A DNA stretch of 25,573 nucleotides from Accumulibacter sp031732815 (GCF_031732815.1 NZ_JAVMKF010000159.1:1-25573); one strand, 5' to 3'. Positions 1 through 7,937 are shown, numbered from the stretch's first letter. A program made the numbers and translations. The notes: a model not told the origin generated them from the sequence alone.

Positions 1-49
1 TTGCATGGGGTGCAAGGGGTCCCGAGTTCGAATCCCGGCGCCCCGACCA
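1..49 (+). tRNA. tRNA-Pro(GGG), 3' part
   Basis: The window opens inside a tRNA. The anticodon arm is visible with anticodon GGG at 7-9, followed by the variable region, a T loop TTCGAAT, an acceptor 3' strand CGCCCCG, discriminator A and an encoded CCA at 47-49. The acceptor strand equals that of the tRNA-Pro(TGG) at 13339-13415, which supports proline identity. The T stem carries one A-C mismatch. The 5' acceptor strand and D arm lie outside the window. Confidence 0.9.
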
Positions 50-63
50 ACTGCATCAGATCC

Positions 64-87
64 AAAGGCCACCCGCGGGTGGCCTTT
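64..87. terminator. Perfect palindromic hairpin after tRNA-Pro
   Basis: A perfect 24-nt palindrome (12-bp arms, AAAGGCCACCCG and its complement) starts 14 nt after the tRNA CCA and lies 57 nt beyond the zapD stop on the other strand. Both arms end in a short A/T run, so it could serve as a bidirectional terminator for the tRNA and for zapD. The U tract is only three bases, so termination strength is uncertain. Confidence 0.6.
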
Positions 88-144
88 GCATTCTCGCCCA
101 CCGGCAAGCGCCTGCGCCGCCGGCACCATCGCTGCCCGACCGCC

Positions 145-900
145 TTACAGATTGCAGAACGTCATCCCGAATTCGACGTCCTGATCGCAATGGCGCGGCC
201 GATGATCGCTGTCCGGACGGGTAAAACGAATGTTCAGCGCATACTTGTTGGCGCTGATCTCGGGAATGTAGGGATCGTTCAGTTTCATCGATATGCGCAC
301 CATCTGGGACGAACTGCCGCCCAGCATCAACTGAAACGCACCACCCGTCGCGACATGATTTTCCGCCCGCCCGCTCGCGCGCAACAGACGTAGAACGATG
401 TTCAGCGCATCGCGCAAGGGCAACATCGGCTGCAGCCAGGCCAGCAGCGCTTCGCGGCGAAATCCCGGCGCCTGATGCAGCCAATAGTGGTACGACGGCA
501 AGTCGAACTCGCAGACGCCACCGGGGATGCTCGCCCGGCTCTTGATGCTCATCAACCAGTCGTTGTCGCGCAGGTGCTGACCGATCTTGCCGGTCAGGCC
601 GAGCAGCGCGGCCGAGGCGTGCTCGATTTCGTAAAGCGCGCCGGACAGCGCATCTTCAGAGATCTCCGGATTGTTGCGAAAAGCCAGCAAGCTTTGCCGC
701 TGTCGCTCCAGTTCCTGGATCAGATCCATCTTCAGATCGGCACGACCCGCGACGTCGAGGATCTCGAACAGGGTAAGCAGCACAACGTGATGCTCCTGCG
801 CCCCGTCGCGCTGCATGAAGCTGGCCACTTTCTGAAACAGATCCTCCAGACGCAGCAGCGTGCGTATGCGTTCGTTGAAGGGATATTCGTAAGTAATCAC
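145..900 (-). CDS. zapD: Cell division protein ZapD
   Basis: ZapD (YacF, DUF1342) binds the C-terminal tail of FtsZ in the cytoplasm and bundles Z-ring protofilaments. The 251-residue length fits the family (about 250). The N-terminus (ITYEYPFNERIRTLLRLE) is the family's signature, followed by a helical region and a beta-rich C-terminal domain. The start is GTG at 898-900, which places the signature directly after the initiator; the ribosome site is weak. It is the last gene of the operon TrpB2-SPOR-coaE-zapD, 60 nt after coaE. In many proteobacteria coaE-zapD is followed by yacG. Here only about 95 nt separate zapD from a tRNA gene, so yacG is absent from this position. Confidence 0.93.
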   Translation of the reverse strand: MITYEYPFNERIRTLLRLEDLFQKVASFMQRDGAQEHHVVLLTLFEILDVAGRADLKMDLIQELERQRQSLLAFRNNPEISEDALSGALYEIEHASAALLGLTGKIGQHLRDNDWLMSIKSRASIPGGVCEFDLPSYHYWLHQAPGFRREALLAWLQPMLPLRDALNIVLRLLRASGRAENHVATGGAFQLMLGGSSSQMVRISMKLNDPYIPEISANKYALNIRFTRPDSDHRPRHCDQDVEFGMTFCNL

Positions 901-960
901 ACTGCCGCCAGCGTCAGGACCTGGGATTTTCGATAATTCTGAATCATTTGCCAGAAAACC

Positions 961-1584
961 TCAACGGTCAGCATGAAGTTTGGCTCGCGCCAGAACGCGA
1001 TAAAGCCCGTGCAGGCTATCAACTTGTGGCGCCAGATCGTCCATGCCGGCGCTGTTCAGCACCAGATCGTCGGCAATCTCGCGCCGCTTGCTGCGCGAAG
1101 CCTGTGTCGCCATAATGGTTTTCACCTCGCTTTCGGTCAGACCGCTGCGTGCCATGACGCGGGCGACCTGAATCGTTTCCTCGCAATCGACGACCAGCAC
1201 GCGGTCGGTACGCTTGCGATAGCTGCCCGTCTCGATCAGCAGGGGTACCGCCAGCAGCACATACGGCGCGCTGGTCGGCGCAGCGCAGCGTGCCTCGCTG
1301 CAGTCCCTGATCAAGGGATGCAGGATGGCTTCCAGCCTGGCTTTCGCCGTCGGGTCGGAGAAAGCCAGGCGGCGCATCGCCGAGCGGTCCAGGCCACCAT
1401 CGGGGCGCACGACGATCGGCCCGAAAGCGGCGGCAATCGCCGCCATCGCCGCCCCGTCCGGCGCGGTCAGTTCATGCGCGATCATGTCGGTATCGACGAG
1501 AGCCGCGCCGCGCTCGACGAACAACTCGGCGACGGTGCTTTTGCCGCTGCCAATGCCGCCCGTCAGGCCGACGACGAAGGTCAT
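961..1584 (-). CDS. coaE: Dephospho-CoA kinase
   Basis: CoaE phosphorylates the 3'-hydroxyl of the ribose of dephospho-CoA with ATP, the last step of coenzyme A synthesis in the cytosol. The N-terminus shows the P-loop (GLTGGIGSGKST, residues 6-17), followed by a DTD motif near residue 32 and a conserved HP(L/I) segment (ILHPLI) mid-protein. The length of 207 residues is normal. The start ATG overlaps the stop of the SPOR gene as ATGA at 1581-1584, and an AAGGA-type ribosome site lies inside the upstream gene, so translational coupling is likely. Its neighbour zapD is the usual partner; pilD, often upstream in proteobacteria, is not present here. Confidence 0.95.
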   Translation of the reverse strand: MTFVVGLTGGIGSGKSTVAELFVERGAALVDTDMIAHELTAPDGAAMAAIAAAFGPIVVRPDGGLDRSAMRRLAFSDPTAKARLEAILHPLIRDCSEARCAAPTSAPYVLLAVPLLIETGSYRKRTDRVLVVDCEETIQVARVMARSGLTESEVKTIMATQASRSKRREIADDLVLNSAGMDDLAPQVDSLHGLYRVLARAKLHADR

Positions 1585-2273
1585 GGCTGCCCTTCCTTGT
1601 CCTTTGGACAGTCGGTCGGGTGCGCCTTGGGCAACAAGGCTAGCACGGCTTCGCGCAGCATTTCGGCCTGTTCCTGCGGGCCGCGGATCTCAAACGCGTT
1701 GATCGCCTTGCCCTTGCGCTCACCCACCTTGGCCGACTTCACACCTTTGGCGCGCAAGGCCTCGAGTCCGGCGTTGGCGGCTTCCTCGGTACGATACGTG
1801 CCGAGCGATACGGCATACTGGTTGGGGCCACTGGCGTGCAGAACGAAGAAATCCTGCACGCCGAGTTGTTGCAGCTCGGCTGTCTTGCGCGTAGCCGCCT
1901 CCTTGTTCTCGAGTGGCGGCACGAAGACCCAGTAGCCGGTGGTCTCGGCGCTCACCCGACGCGCTGCCTTGAAGGCAGGGAACTGCTCGGTCAGCAGGCG
2001 TTGCAGTTGCTCAGCGTCGGCGTTCGGCAGATCGCCCCAGATCTGGCAGGTTTCCGTCACACGTGGCGCCTCGACGGCCGGGTGAACCTCGTCCCTGGCA
2101 ACGCCCGACGCCGGCGGATCGGCGAAAGCGACCACCTTCACGCGTTCCGGCAGCACCTGCTGGTCAAGCCGTCCGGCGTCCGGGCTTTTCGCCGGCGCGA
2201 TGAAACTGCGCGCGAAAAGCAGAACGTTGAACAGGACGAGAAGGAGAACGGCAAGACGCAGCGCAAGGATCAT
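1581..2273 (-). CDS. SPOR-domain membrane protein
   Basis: A 230-residue protein with one N-terminal membrane anchor (about residues 4-24, ILALRLAVLLLVLFNVLLFA), a charged linker, and a C-terminal half resembling a SPOR peptidoglycan-binding repeat (about residues 108-175, with the pattern ETTGYWVFVPP, then NQYAVSLGTYRTEEAA). SPOR domains bind denuded glycan strands, usually at the septum, so the protein probably sits in the inner membrane facing the periplasm. It overlaps TrpB2 upstream (ATGA, 2270-2273) and coaE downstream (ATGA). Sitting two genes from zapD it may be a cell division accessory factor, but that is inference. No specific gene name is justified. Confidence 0.8.
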   Translation of the reverse strand: MILALRLAVLLLVLFNVLLFARSFIAPAKSPDAGRLDQQVLPERVKVVAFADPPASGVARDEVHPAVEAPRVTETCQIWGDLPNADAEQLQRLLTEQFPAFKAARRVSAETTGYWVFVPPLENKEAATRKTAELQQLGVQDFFVLHASGPNQYAVSLGTYRTEEAANAGLEALRAKGVKSAKVGERKGKAINAFEIRGPQEQAEMLREAVLALLPKAHPTDCPKDKEGQP

Positions 2274-3634
2274 GCGAGTTTCGGCAGGTGCGCCAGCGAG
2301 GCGCAGATGGCTTCAGCCGGATACTCGAAGTCCTCCAGTTCACCGGCAAAGTAGCGGTCGTAGGCGGCCATGTCGAAGTGCCCGTGGCCGGTGAGGTTGA
2401 AGAAGATCGTCTTCGCTTCGCCGCTCTCCCGGCAGCGAACGGCTTCATCGATCGCGGCACGGATGGCGTGGTTCGACTCGGGCGCCGGGATGACGCCTTC
2501 GGCGCGGGCAAACAACACCCCTGCCTCGAAGGTCGCCAGTTGCGTCACGGCCACCGCCTCGATCAGGCCTTCATGGTAAAGCTGCGAAACGAGCGGCGAA
2601 TCGCCGTGGTAACGCAGCCCGCCGGCGTGAATCCCGGGCGGCATGAAATCGTGCCCCAGCGTGTACATCTTCATCAACGGGGTAAAACCGGAAGCATCGC
2701 CGAAATCGTAGGCATAGGTGCCCTTGGTCAAGGTCGGGCACGACGCCGGCTCGACCGCGACCAGGCGCGTCGGTCGACCATCGTGACCACCAGCGGCATT
2801 TTCGGCGACGAAGGGGAAAGCCACGCCGGCAAACGACGAACCGCCGCCGCAAGGCGCAAAGATGACGTCCGGCCAATCGCCCACCTTGACGAATTGCTTC
2901 TTTGCCTCCTGACCGATGATCGTCTGGTGCAGCGCCACATGGTTGAGCACCGAGCCCAGCGCATAGCTGGTATCGGCACGCCCGGCGGCTTCCTCCACCG
3001 CTTCCGAGATTGCAATGCCGAGCGATCCCTGGTTGTCCGGGTCGCGCTGCAGAATGTCGCGCCCGGTCTGCGTCATCGGCGACGGGCTGGCATAAACTTC
3101 GGCCCCCCAGGTCTGCATCATCGAGCGGCGGAACGGCTTCTGCTGGTAGCTGACCCTGACCATGTAGACGCGCACGTCGAGGCCGAACATCTGCCCGGCA
3201 AAGGCCATCGAGCAGCCCCACTGACCGGCTCCGGTCTCGGTCGTGATCCGCTTGATTCCCGCTTGCTGGTTGTAGAACGCCTGCGCAACCGCGGTGTTCG
3301 GCTTGTGCGAACCCGCCGGCGAGACGCCCTCGTACTTGTAGTAGATGCGGGCCGGCGTCGCCAGCGCTTCTTCCAGTCGACGCGCGCGAATCAGCGGCGA
3401 TGGACGCCACAGCCGATACACCTCGCGCACCTGCGGCGGGATCGGAATCCAGCGCTCAGGCGACATCTCCTGCTCGAGAATCGCCGGTGGAAAAATCACT
3501 CCCATCTGCTCGGGCGAGACGGGCTGCCCGTCCGGAGCGAGCGGCGGTAACGGTGGATTCGGCATGTCGGCAACAACGTTGTACCAGTGGGTCGGAATCT
3601 CCGACTGTTCAAGCGTGATGCGAATCGATTCCAC
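2270..3634 (-). CDS. TrpB2-type tryptophan synthase beta-like PLP enzyme
   Basis: This 454-residue protein belongs to the fold-type II PLP family of TrpB-like enzymes (TrpB2 class). It has the long N-terminal extension of that class (EIPTHWYNVVADMPNPPLP) that TrpB1 lacks. The PLP lysine is K111 in GSHKPNT, the phosphate loop is CGGGSSFAG, and ETGAGQWG and AGGLRYHG are conserved blocks. The class makes tryptophan from indole and serine; its in vivo role beside a TrpAB pair is often unclear, and trpA is not nearby. The start is GTG at 3632-3634, with GGAGG four bases upstream. It overlaps the SPOR gene by 4 nt, so it leads the coaE-zapD operon. A possible -10 (TATACT) lies at 3687-3692. Confidence 0.88.
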   Translation of the reverse strand: MESIRITLEQSEIPTHWYNVVADMPNPPLPPLAPDGQPVSPEQMGVIFPPAILEQEMSPERWIPIPPQVREVYRLWRPSPLIRARRLEEALATPARIYYKYEGVSPAGSHKPNTAVAQAFYNQQAGIKRITTETGAGQWGCSMAFAGQMFGLDVRVYMVRVSYQQKPFRRSMMQTWGAEVYASPSPMTQTGRDILQRDPDNQGSLGIAISEAVEEAAGRADTSYALGSVLNHVALHQTIIGQEAKKQFVKVGDWPDVIFAPCGGGSSFAGVAFPFVAENAAGGHDGRPTRLVAVEPASCPTLTKGTYAYDFGDASGFTPLMKMYTLGHDFMPPGIHAGGLRYHGDSPLVSQLYHEGLIEAVAVTQLATFEAGVLFARAEGVIPAPESNHAIRAAIDEAVRCRESGEAKTIFFNLTGHGHFDMAAYDRYFAGELEDFEYPAEAICASLAHLPKLA

Positions 3635-3686
3635 GCGGCCTCCGTAATGGTCTGTTTGAGGAAGAATCTACTGGGCAGAGAAATCG

Positions 3687-3692
3687 AGTATA
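3687..3692 (-). promoter_or_regulatory. Possible -10 for the TrpB2 operon
   Basis: On the minus strand TATACT lies 53 nt upstream of the TrpB2 GTG start, inside the 74-nt gap after speD. No good -35 is seen at 16-18 bp, so this is only a candidate. Confidence 0.3.
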
Positions 3693-3708
3693 CCGCGAAG
3701 GCTGGCTC

Positions 3709-4107
3709 TCAATCACCGTCGCCCGCCGCAGCAAGCGTATACAAGCCGCGTTCGAGCTCGCGCTCGACGATGCGGCCTGGGGCAAATCCGGCAAGCAGCC
3801 GGCGCGCGGCGGCGCGCGCCGCAATCGTATTGTTGTGGCTGAAATTGCACACGTAAAGATCAAGTGTCACGGCGCCGTGTTCCGGCCAGGTGTGTACCGC
3901 CAGGTGCGACTCGGCCAGAATGACCGCACCGGTCGCGCCAGCCGGACCGAGCGCACCGTCGAACTGATGGAAGACGAAGCCCACCGGCGTCAAGCCGGCT
4001 GCCGTACACGCGGCCAGACACAGGTCCTGCAGCGTCTGTGCATCGGCCAGCAGGCGCTCGGCGCATCGACAGTCGTAGAGTTCGGCGATCAGGTGCAACC
4101 CGTGCAT
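3709..4107 (-). CDS. speD: S-adenosylmethionine decarboxylase proenzyme
   Basis: SpeD decarboxylates S-adenosylmethionine to supply the aminopropyl group for spermidine. It is the short prokaryotic class (132 residues), which self-cleaves to make its pyruvoyl cofactor. The cleavage site is E66-S67 in LAESHLAVHTWPE. H72 and C87 (in YVCNF) match the catalytic His and proton-donor Cys at the spacing known for the Thermotoga enzyme (Ser63, His68, Cys83). The start ATG at 4105-4107 has a GAGGGG ribosome site. It lies 27 nt after the BamE-like lipoprotein gene, so the two are probably cotranscribed. No speE is visible in the window, so the aminopropyltransferase must be encoded elsewhere. Confidence 0.93.
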   Translation of the reverse strand: MHGLHLIAELYDCRCAERLLADAQTLQDLCLAACTAAGLTPVGFVFHQFDGALGPAGATGAVILAESHLAVHTWPEHGAVTLDLYVCNFSHNNTIAARAAARRLLAGFAPGRIVERELERGLYTLAAAGDGD

Positions 4108-4134
4108 GCCGCTGATCCCCTCACGCCGAAGCCG

Positions 4135-4623
4135 TCAACCTCGAGGCTCGAAGTTGGTGCTCGTACGGCTGACCACACCGTCCTGGTTGAAGTGGACATT
4201 GAAGAACCAGTCCATGCCGGGCTCGGTCTTCGTCTTCCAGTCCCAGACCGTTTCGCCTTTCATCGGGAAGAGGCGCTGGTGCGCCGGCCGACCGAGCAAG
4301 CGACGCACTTCATCCTTGCTCATGCCGGGAACGACCTGCCGGAAGTTGTCCTCGGTGAGCACCTGCTGCACTTCGCGCAGAACGCCGTTGGGGCCGATGA
4401 CGACCATGTAGTTGACCATGCCTTCCGGCGTCCGCGGATACTCCCAGACGCGCGATCCATCCGGGTCGCGCCATTCCAGGTCGGGTCGTCCCATGATCTG
4501 GCGCACTTCGTCGGCGGTGGTCACGCCGGGCCTGAGCTTGCTGAACTTGTCCGCGTCGCACGCCGCCAGCAGCAGCGCGAGTGCCCCTGGAACAAGGAGC
4601 GCCGCAAGGAATTTGGTCATCAT
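4135..4623 (-). CDS. Lipoprotein with two BamE-like (SmpA/OmlA) repeats
   Basis: The start is ATG at 4621-4623 (an immediate second ATG follows), preceded by GGAG at 9 nt. The 162-residue product has a lipoprotein signal peptide with lipobox LAAC (Cys22), so it is probably anchored in the outer membrane. The mature part contains two related units. The first starts KLRPGVTTADEVRQIMGRP and the second QVVPGMSKDEVRRLLGRP, each followed by a tryptophan-containing strand and a D/N-G turn. This pattern is the SmpA/OmlA/BamE fold. BamE itself, the small partner of the BamA outer-membrane assembly machine, has a single unit, so this is a tandem variant rather than clear BamE. It lies upstream of speD. 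An extended -10 promoter sits 49 nt ahead. Confidence 0.82.
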   Translation of the reverse strand: MMTKFLAALLVPGALALLLAACDADKFSKLRPGVTTADEVRQIMGRPDLEWRDPDGSRVWEYPRTPEGMVNYMVVIGPNGVLREVQQVLTEDNFRQVVPGMSKDEVRRLLGRPAHQRLFPMKGETVWDWKTKTEPGMDWFFNVHFNQDGVVSRTSTNFEPRG

Positions 4624-4671
4624 CGTTTTGTGCTCCACTCGTGGCAAGCGCAGTCGCCGCCGCCAGCGCCA

Positions 4672-4680
4672 AGTATAGCA
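4672..4680 (-). promoter_or_regulatory. Extended -10 promoter for lipoprotein-speD
   Basis: The minus strand reads TGCTATACT, an extended -10 (TGn plus TATACT), between the MFS stop and the lipoprotein start. Predicted transcription start is near 4665, giving a leader of about 42 nt. No strong -35 is visible, which fits the extended -10 class. Confidence 0.5.
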
Positions 4681-4691
4681 ACGGACGACGC

Positions 4692-5891
4692 TCAGACGTT
4701 GCTCCGCAACTGGTGCATCATGACCGCGAATGCGCCGAGCAGCAGCAGGCCGCCCATGCCAAGCGCCAGCGTCGTCGTCGAACCCCAGAGGGCAGGCGCG
4801 ATCACGCCGGCAGCGACAGCGTTGCAGCCCGACTGCAGAAAGGTCTGGCAGGAAGCCGCCAAGCCTCGCTGCTCGGGGAAAAGGTCGAGGGCGACCAGCG
4901 TCAGACTGGGCATGGCAAACGACATGCCGAAAGTGAAACCGAAGATCGGGATTACACTCCACGGCAACACGGGCGGGGCAAAGACATTCAGCGCCACGTT
5001 AGCCGCCGCAGCCAGCGCCATCGTCAGGTAGCCCAGACCGATGCTGCGCGTTGCCGAAATGCGCTCGGCCAGCCGACCGGAGAGCCAGGCACCGGCCATC
5101 AGGCCGCCCATCGCCGGACCGAACAGCCAGAGAAAGCCGGTGACGGAGACACCCAGGTGCTCGATCAGGAAGACCGGCGCCGACAGGACGTAGATGAAGA
5201 ATGCGGCAAAATTCAACGCCAGAGCACCGCAAATCAGCAGGAATGACGGCGAGGTGAGGACCCGCCGATAGGTCGCCAGCAGATAGCCGACGTTCAGCGG
5301 TTGGCGCTGTTGCTGGGACAGTGTTTCCGGGAGCAGCAGCCAGCAGATCAGCCAGAGCAGGCCACTGAGCAGTCCGAGAAAGACAAAGACCGAGCGCCAG
5401 CCGAACCACGCCTGCAGCCACCCGCCGAGGACCGGCCCGAGCGCCGGCGCGAGAGCGAACATCATCGTCACCTGCGCGATCAGCCGGCGAGCAGCGGAAC
5501 CTTCGTACAGGTCACGGACGATCGCCCGGCAGACGACGATTCCAGCGCCCGCAGTCATCCCCTGCAGCGCCCGCAGAACCCACAGGTGTTCGATCCGCTG
5601 AGCAAAAACGCAGCCAAAGGAAGCCACACCGAAGAGCGCCAGGGCAACCAGAATGACTCGTCGGCGACCCACCGAATCTGAAATGGCACCGTGCCACAGG
5701 GTCATCAAGGCAAACGGCACGAGATAAGCGGTCAGCGTTTGTTGCACCTCGACGGGAGTGGCACCGAGCGAACGCGCGATGTCGTTGAACGACGGCAGAT
5801 AGGTATCGATCGAAAACGGTCCGACGGAAGCCAACAATGCGAGAATGATGGCCATTCCTCGCGGTACCCTCAGGTTCAACGGATCTGGCAA
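4692..5891 (-). CDS. Bcr/CflA family drug-resistance MFS transporter
   Basis: A 399-residue, 12-helix major facilitator of the drug:H+ antiporter-1 group, Bcr/CflA subfamily, in the inner membrane. Recognisable parts are the first helix ending GPFSIDTYLPSF, motif A between helices 2 and 3 (WHGAISDSVGRRR), the helix 4 segment LWVLRALQGMTAGAG, and the helix 5 motif ALAPALGPVLGGWL. Relatives export bicyclomycin, sulphonamides or other compounds; the substrate here cannot be told from sequence. The start chosen is TTG at 5889-5891, preceded by AAGGA at 6 nt. An ATG at 5853-5855, just before helix 1, is the alternative. It is separated from comM by 147 nt that contain an AT-rich promoter-like island. 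Confidence 0.9.
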   Translation of the reverse strand: MPDPLNLRVPRGMAIILALLASVGPFSIDTYLPSFNDIARSLGATPVEVQQTLTAYLVPFALMTLWHGAISDSVGRRRVILVALALFGVASFGCVFAQRIEHLWVLRALQGMTAGAGIVVCRAIVRDLYEGSAARRLIAQVTMMFALAPALGPVLGGWLQAWFGWRSVFVFLGLLSGLLWLICWLLLPETLSQQQRQPLNVGYLLATYRRVLTSPSFLLICGALALNFAAFFIYVLSAPVFLIEHLGVSVTGFLWLFGPAMGGLMAGAWLSGRLAERISATRSIGLGYLTMALAAAANVALNVFAPPVLPWSVIPIFGFTFGMSFAMPSLTLVALDLFPEQRGLAASCQTFLQSGCNAVAAGVIAPALWGSTTTLALGMGGLLLLGAFAVMMHQLRSNV

Positions 5892-5952
5892 GTTCAGTCC
5901 TTCGAAAGACGATGGGATTGCACGGGGTTCGCTGCCTGGGTTGCTGAAGACC

Positions 5953-5985
5953 CTTATATTTCTATTATATCGGCTATTTTAAACC
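5953..5985 (-). promoter_or_regulatory. AT-rich promoter region for the MFS gene
   Basis: A 33-nt AT-rich island stands out in GC-rich DNA. Read on the minus strand it contains a perfect TATAAT (5964-5969) and a nearby TATAAG. No clear -35 lies 16-18 bp upstream. The position, roughly 70 nt before the TTG start, suits the transporter's promoter. Confidence 0.45.
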
Positions 5986-6038
5986 TGACTAGAGGGATTG
6001 GAAGAATCTCGCTGAAAGGATGGCGTTTGCGCGGCCAT

Positions 6039-7538
6039 TCATTCGCGCGTGAAGCGGCGATACTGCACCGCCTCCGCGACGTGCGCGGCGCCGATCTGCG
6101 CGCTGCCCGCCAGGTCGGCGACCGTCCGCGCCACCTTGAGCAAACGATGATAAGCCCGCGCCGAGAGCTGGAAACGGCCGATAGCGTGCTTCAGGAGAGC
6201 CCCCGCAGCTGCTTCGGGCTGGCAGTAGCGGTCGATTTCCTTCACGCTCAGGCGACCGTTTTCCTTGTTCTGGCGCTCGATCTGCCGGGCATGAGCGTGC
6301 GCCACGCGCGCCCGGACGACGGACGACGGTTCGCCGTCCGGCGCGCTCTGCAGCGTTTCGGCGGGCACTGCGGGAACTTCGATCTGCAGGTCGATGCGGT
6401 CGAGGAGTGGCCCGGAGATTCGGTTACGGTAACGTAGAACCTGCTCGACCGTACAGCGGCAACGCCCACTGGCGTCGCCCAGGTAACCACAGGGGCAGGG
6501 ATTCATCGCCGCCACGAGCTGGAAGTGGGCGGGAAACTCGGCCTGCCGGGCAGCGCGCGAAATGTGGATGCGACCGCTGTCGAGCGGCTCGCGCAAGGCT
6601 TCCAGCGTGCGCCGATCGCATTCGCAGATCTCGTCGAGGAAGAGCACACCCTGGTGCGCGAGCGAGATCTCCCCCGGATGCGGGATGCTGCCGCCGCCGA
6701 CCAGGGCAGCCGACGATGCGGTGTGGTGCGGCGCTCGGAATGGACGCTGGCGAAACTGCTCGGGTCGAAACTGACCGGCGAGCGACAATACGGCCGCCGA
6801 CTCCAGTGCGGCAGCCAGCGTCATCGGCGGCAGCAGGCCGGGCAGCCGGCTGGCCAGCATCGACTTGCCGGTACCCGGCGGTCCCGCCAAGAGAATCGAA
6901 TGCCCCCCGGCAGCAGCGATCTCGAGCGCGCGCTTGGCCAGCACCTGTCCACGCACGTCGGCCAGATCCGGGTAGTTGCCGGCGTCGTCGGTGGGCAGCG
7001 GATCGGCCGCGCATTCGCTCAGCGATGCTTGTCCGGTGAGGTGGGCGCAGACCTCGAGCAGGGTATTGCCGGAGAGGACACGCACCTGACCGGCCAGGGC
7101 GGCTTCGCGCGCACTCGCTGCCGGCAGCACGAAGCTGCGTCCGCGCCCACCGGCGGCAAGAACCATCGCCAACGCGCCACGCACCGGCCGCAGTTCGCCG
7201 GAAAGCGAGAGTTCGCCGGCAAACTCGTAGCTCGCCAGCGACTGCGCGGGAATCTGTTGCGCCGCGGCCAGGATGGCAAGCGCGATCGGCAGATCGAAAC
7301 GACCCGATTCCTTCGGCAGATCAGCCGGCGCCAGGTTGACCGTGATCCGCTTGCGCGGAAACTCGAAACCCGAATTCTGCAGCGCTGCGCGCACGCGGTC
7401 GCGCGCTTCCCTGACCTCGGCGTCGGGCAAGCCAACCAGCGTCACGTTCGGCAGACCGCTGGCCAGATGCACCTCGACGGCTACTTCCGGCGCAGACAGT
7501 CCATCCAGTGCGCGGCTGTGAGCAATGGCGAGGGGCAT
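6039..7538 (-). CDS. comM: ComM/YifB AAA+ ATPase (Mg-chelatase-like)
   Basis: A 499-residue member of the YifB/ComM family. ComM is a hexameric helicase that helps branch migration during integration of donor DNA in natural transformation; in non-competent species the role is unclear. The N-terminal Lon-like ChlI domain (residues 20-140) is followed by the AAA+ core: Walker A GPPGTGKS (219-226), Walker B GVLFLDE (297-303), and a CPCG...CRC cysteine cluster (C348, C350, C360, C362) typical of the family. The C-terminal Mg-chelatase domain ends with the block SARAYHRLLKVARTVADLAG. The ATG start gives the standard N-terminus PLAIAHSRALDGL. It lies 75 nt after ubiK on the same strand, a common pairing in Betaproteobacteria. 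Confidence 0.93.
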   Translation of the reverse strand: MPLAIAHSRALDGLSAPEVAVEVHLASGLPNVTLVGLPDAEVREARDRVRAALQNSGFEFPRKRITVNLAPADLPKESGRFDLPIALAILAAAQQIPAQSLASYEFAGELSLSGELRPVRGALAMVLAAGGRGRSFVLPAASAREAALAGQVRVLSGNTLLEVCAHLTGQASLSECAADPLPTDDAGNYPDLADVRGQVLAKRALEIAAAGGHSILLAGPPGTGKSMLASRLPGLLPPMTLAAALESAAVLSLAGQFRPEQFRQRPFRAPHHTASSAALVGGGSIPHPGEISLAHQGVLFLDEICECDRRTLEALREPLDSGRIHISRAARQAEFPAHFQLVAAMNPCPCGYLGDASGRCRCTVEQVLRYRNRISGPLLDRIDLQIEVPAVPAETLQSAPDGEPSSVVRARVAHAHARQIERQNKENGRLSVKEIDRYCQPEAAAGALLKHAIGRFQLSARAYHRLLKVARTVADLAGSAQIGAAHVAEAVQYRRFTRE

Positions 7539-7613
7539 CCGCGCAGCCTTCGCGTCAAACGCCGAACGATGGCGGCTGGCCGAACAGGCCGCGCATGCGA
7601 AGGCTTCGCCGGA

Positions 7614-7865
7614 TCAGGGCGTAGCGTCGGGCGGGGGTGTCTTCTCCAACTGAGCGAGGCGCGCTTCGAGCGCCTCCAGCTTCTCGCGCGTGCGCTGCAA
7701 GAGGCGTGTCTGGACATCGAACTCCTCACGACTGACCAGATCGAGCCGGGAAAAGAAGCTGGCGAGCAGCGCCCGCGCATTCTTTTCGACATCGGCCGCC
7801 GGGCTGTTGGCCAGCAGACTGCTCAGGCGAGCGCCAAGTTGTTCGATGATCCTGGGGTCGAGCAT
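7614..7865 (-). CDS. ubiK: Ubiquinone biosynthesis accessory factor UbiK
   Basis: An 83-residue protein of the BMFP/YqiC family. UbiK binds UbiJ and assists the soluble complex that makes ubiquinone under oxic conditions. The N-terminus (MLDPRIIEQLGARLSSLL) is amphipathic, the middle carries ARALLASFFSRLDLVSREEF, and the C-terminal half is a coiled coil (LLQRTREKLEALEARLAQLE). The ATG at 7863-7865 was chosen because it matches the family start; an upstream in-frame extension to 7958 would run through the NtrC site and has no family similarity. It is divergent from the torF-glnK-amtB unit, so the 244-nt gap serves both directions. Confidence 0.9.
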   Translation of the reverse strand: MLDPRIIEQLGARLSSLLANSPAADVEKNARALLASFFSRLDLVSREEFDVQTRLLQRTREKLEALEARLAQLEKTPPPDATP

Positions 7866-7937
7866 GATAGTCACCGGGAGCAAGGATGGTTTGCGGGGGG
7901 ACTGCAGTTTAGCACAGCGCTGGCCACCACCGCCGAC

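Noticed and set aside
2288..3550. Long open frame (420 codons) on the plus strand opposite TrpB2
   Set aside because: It lies antisense to a well-supported gene, is Arg/His-rich and has no family pattern; it is a shadow of high GC content.
4624..4962. N-terminal extension of the BamE-like lipoprotein
   Set aside because: The extension overlaps the MFS gene and would bury the lipoprotein signal; the ATG at 4623 has a ribosome site and gives a proper lipobox.
7545..7605. 9-bp inverted repeat (AGCCTTCGC) between ubiK and comM
   Set aside because: The spacer is 43 nt and there is no T tract; it could form a cruciform, but nothing supports a function.
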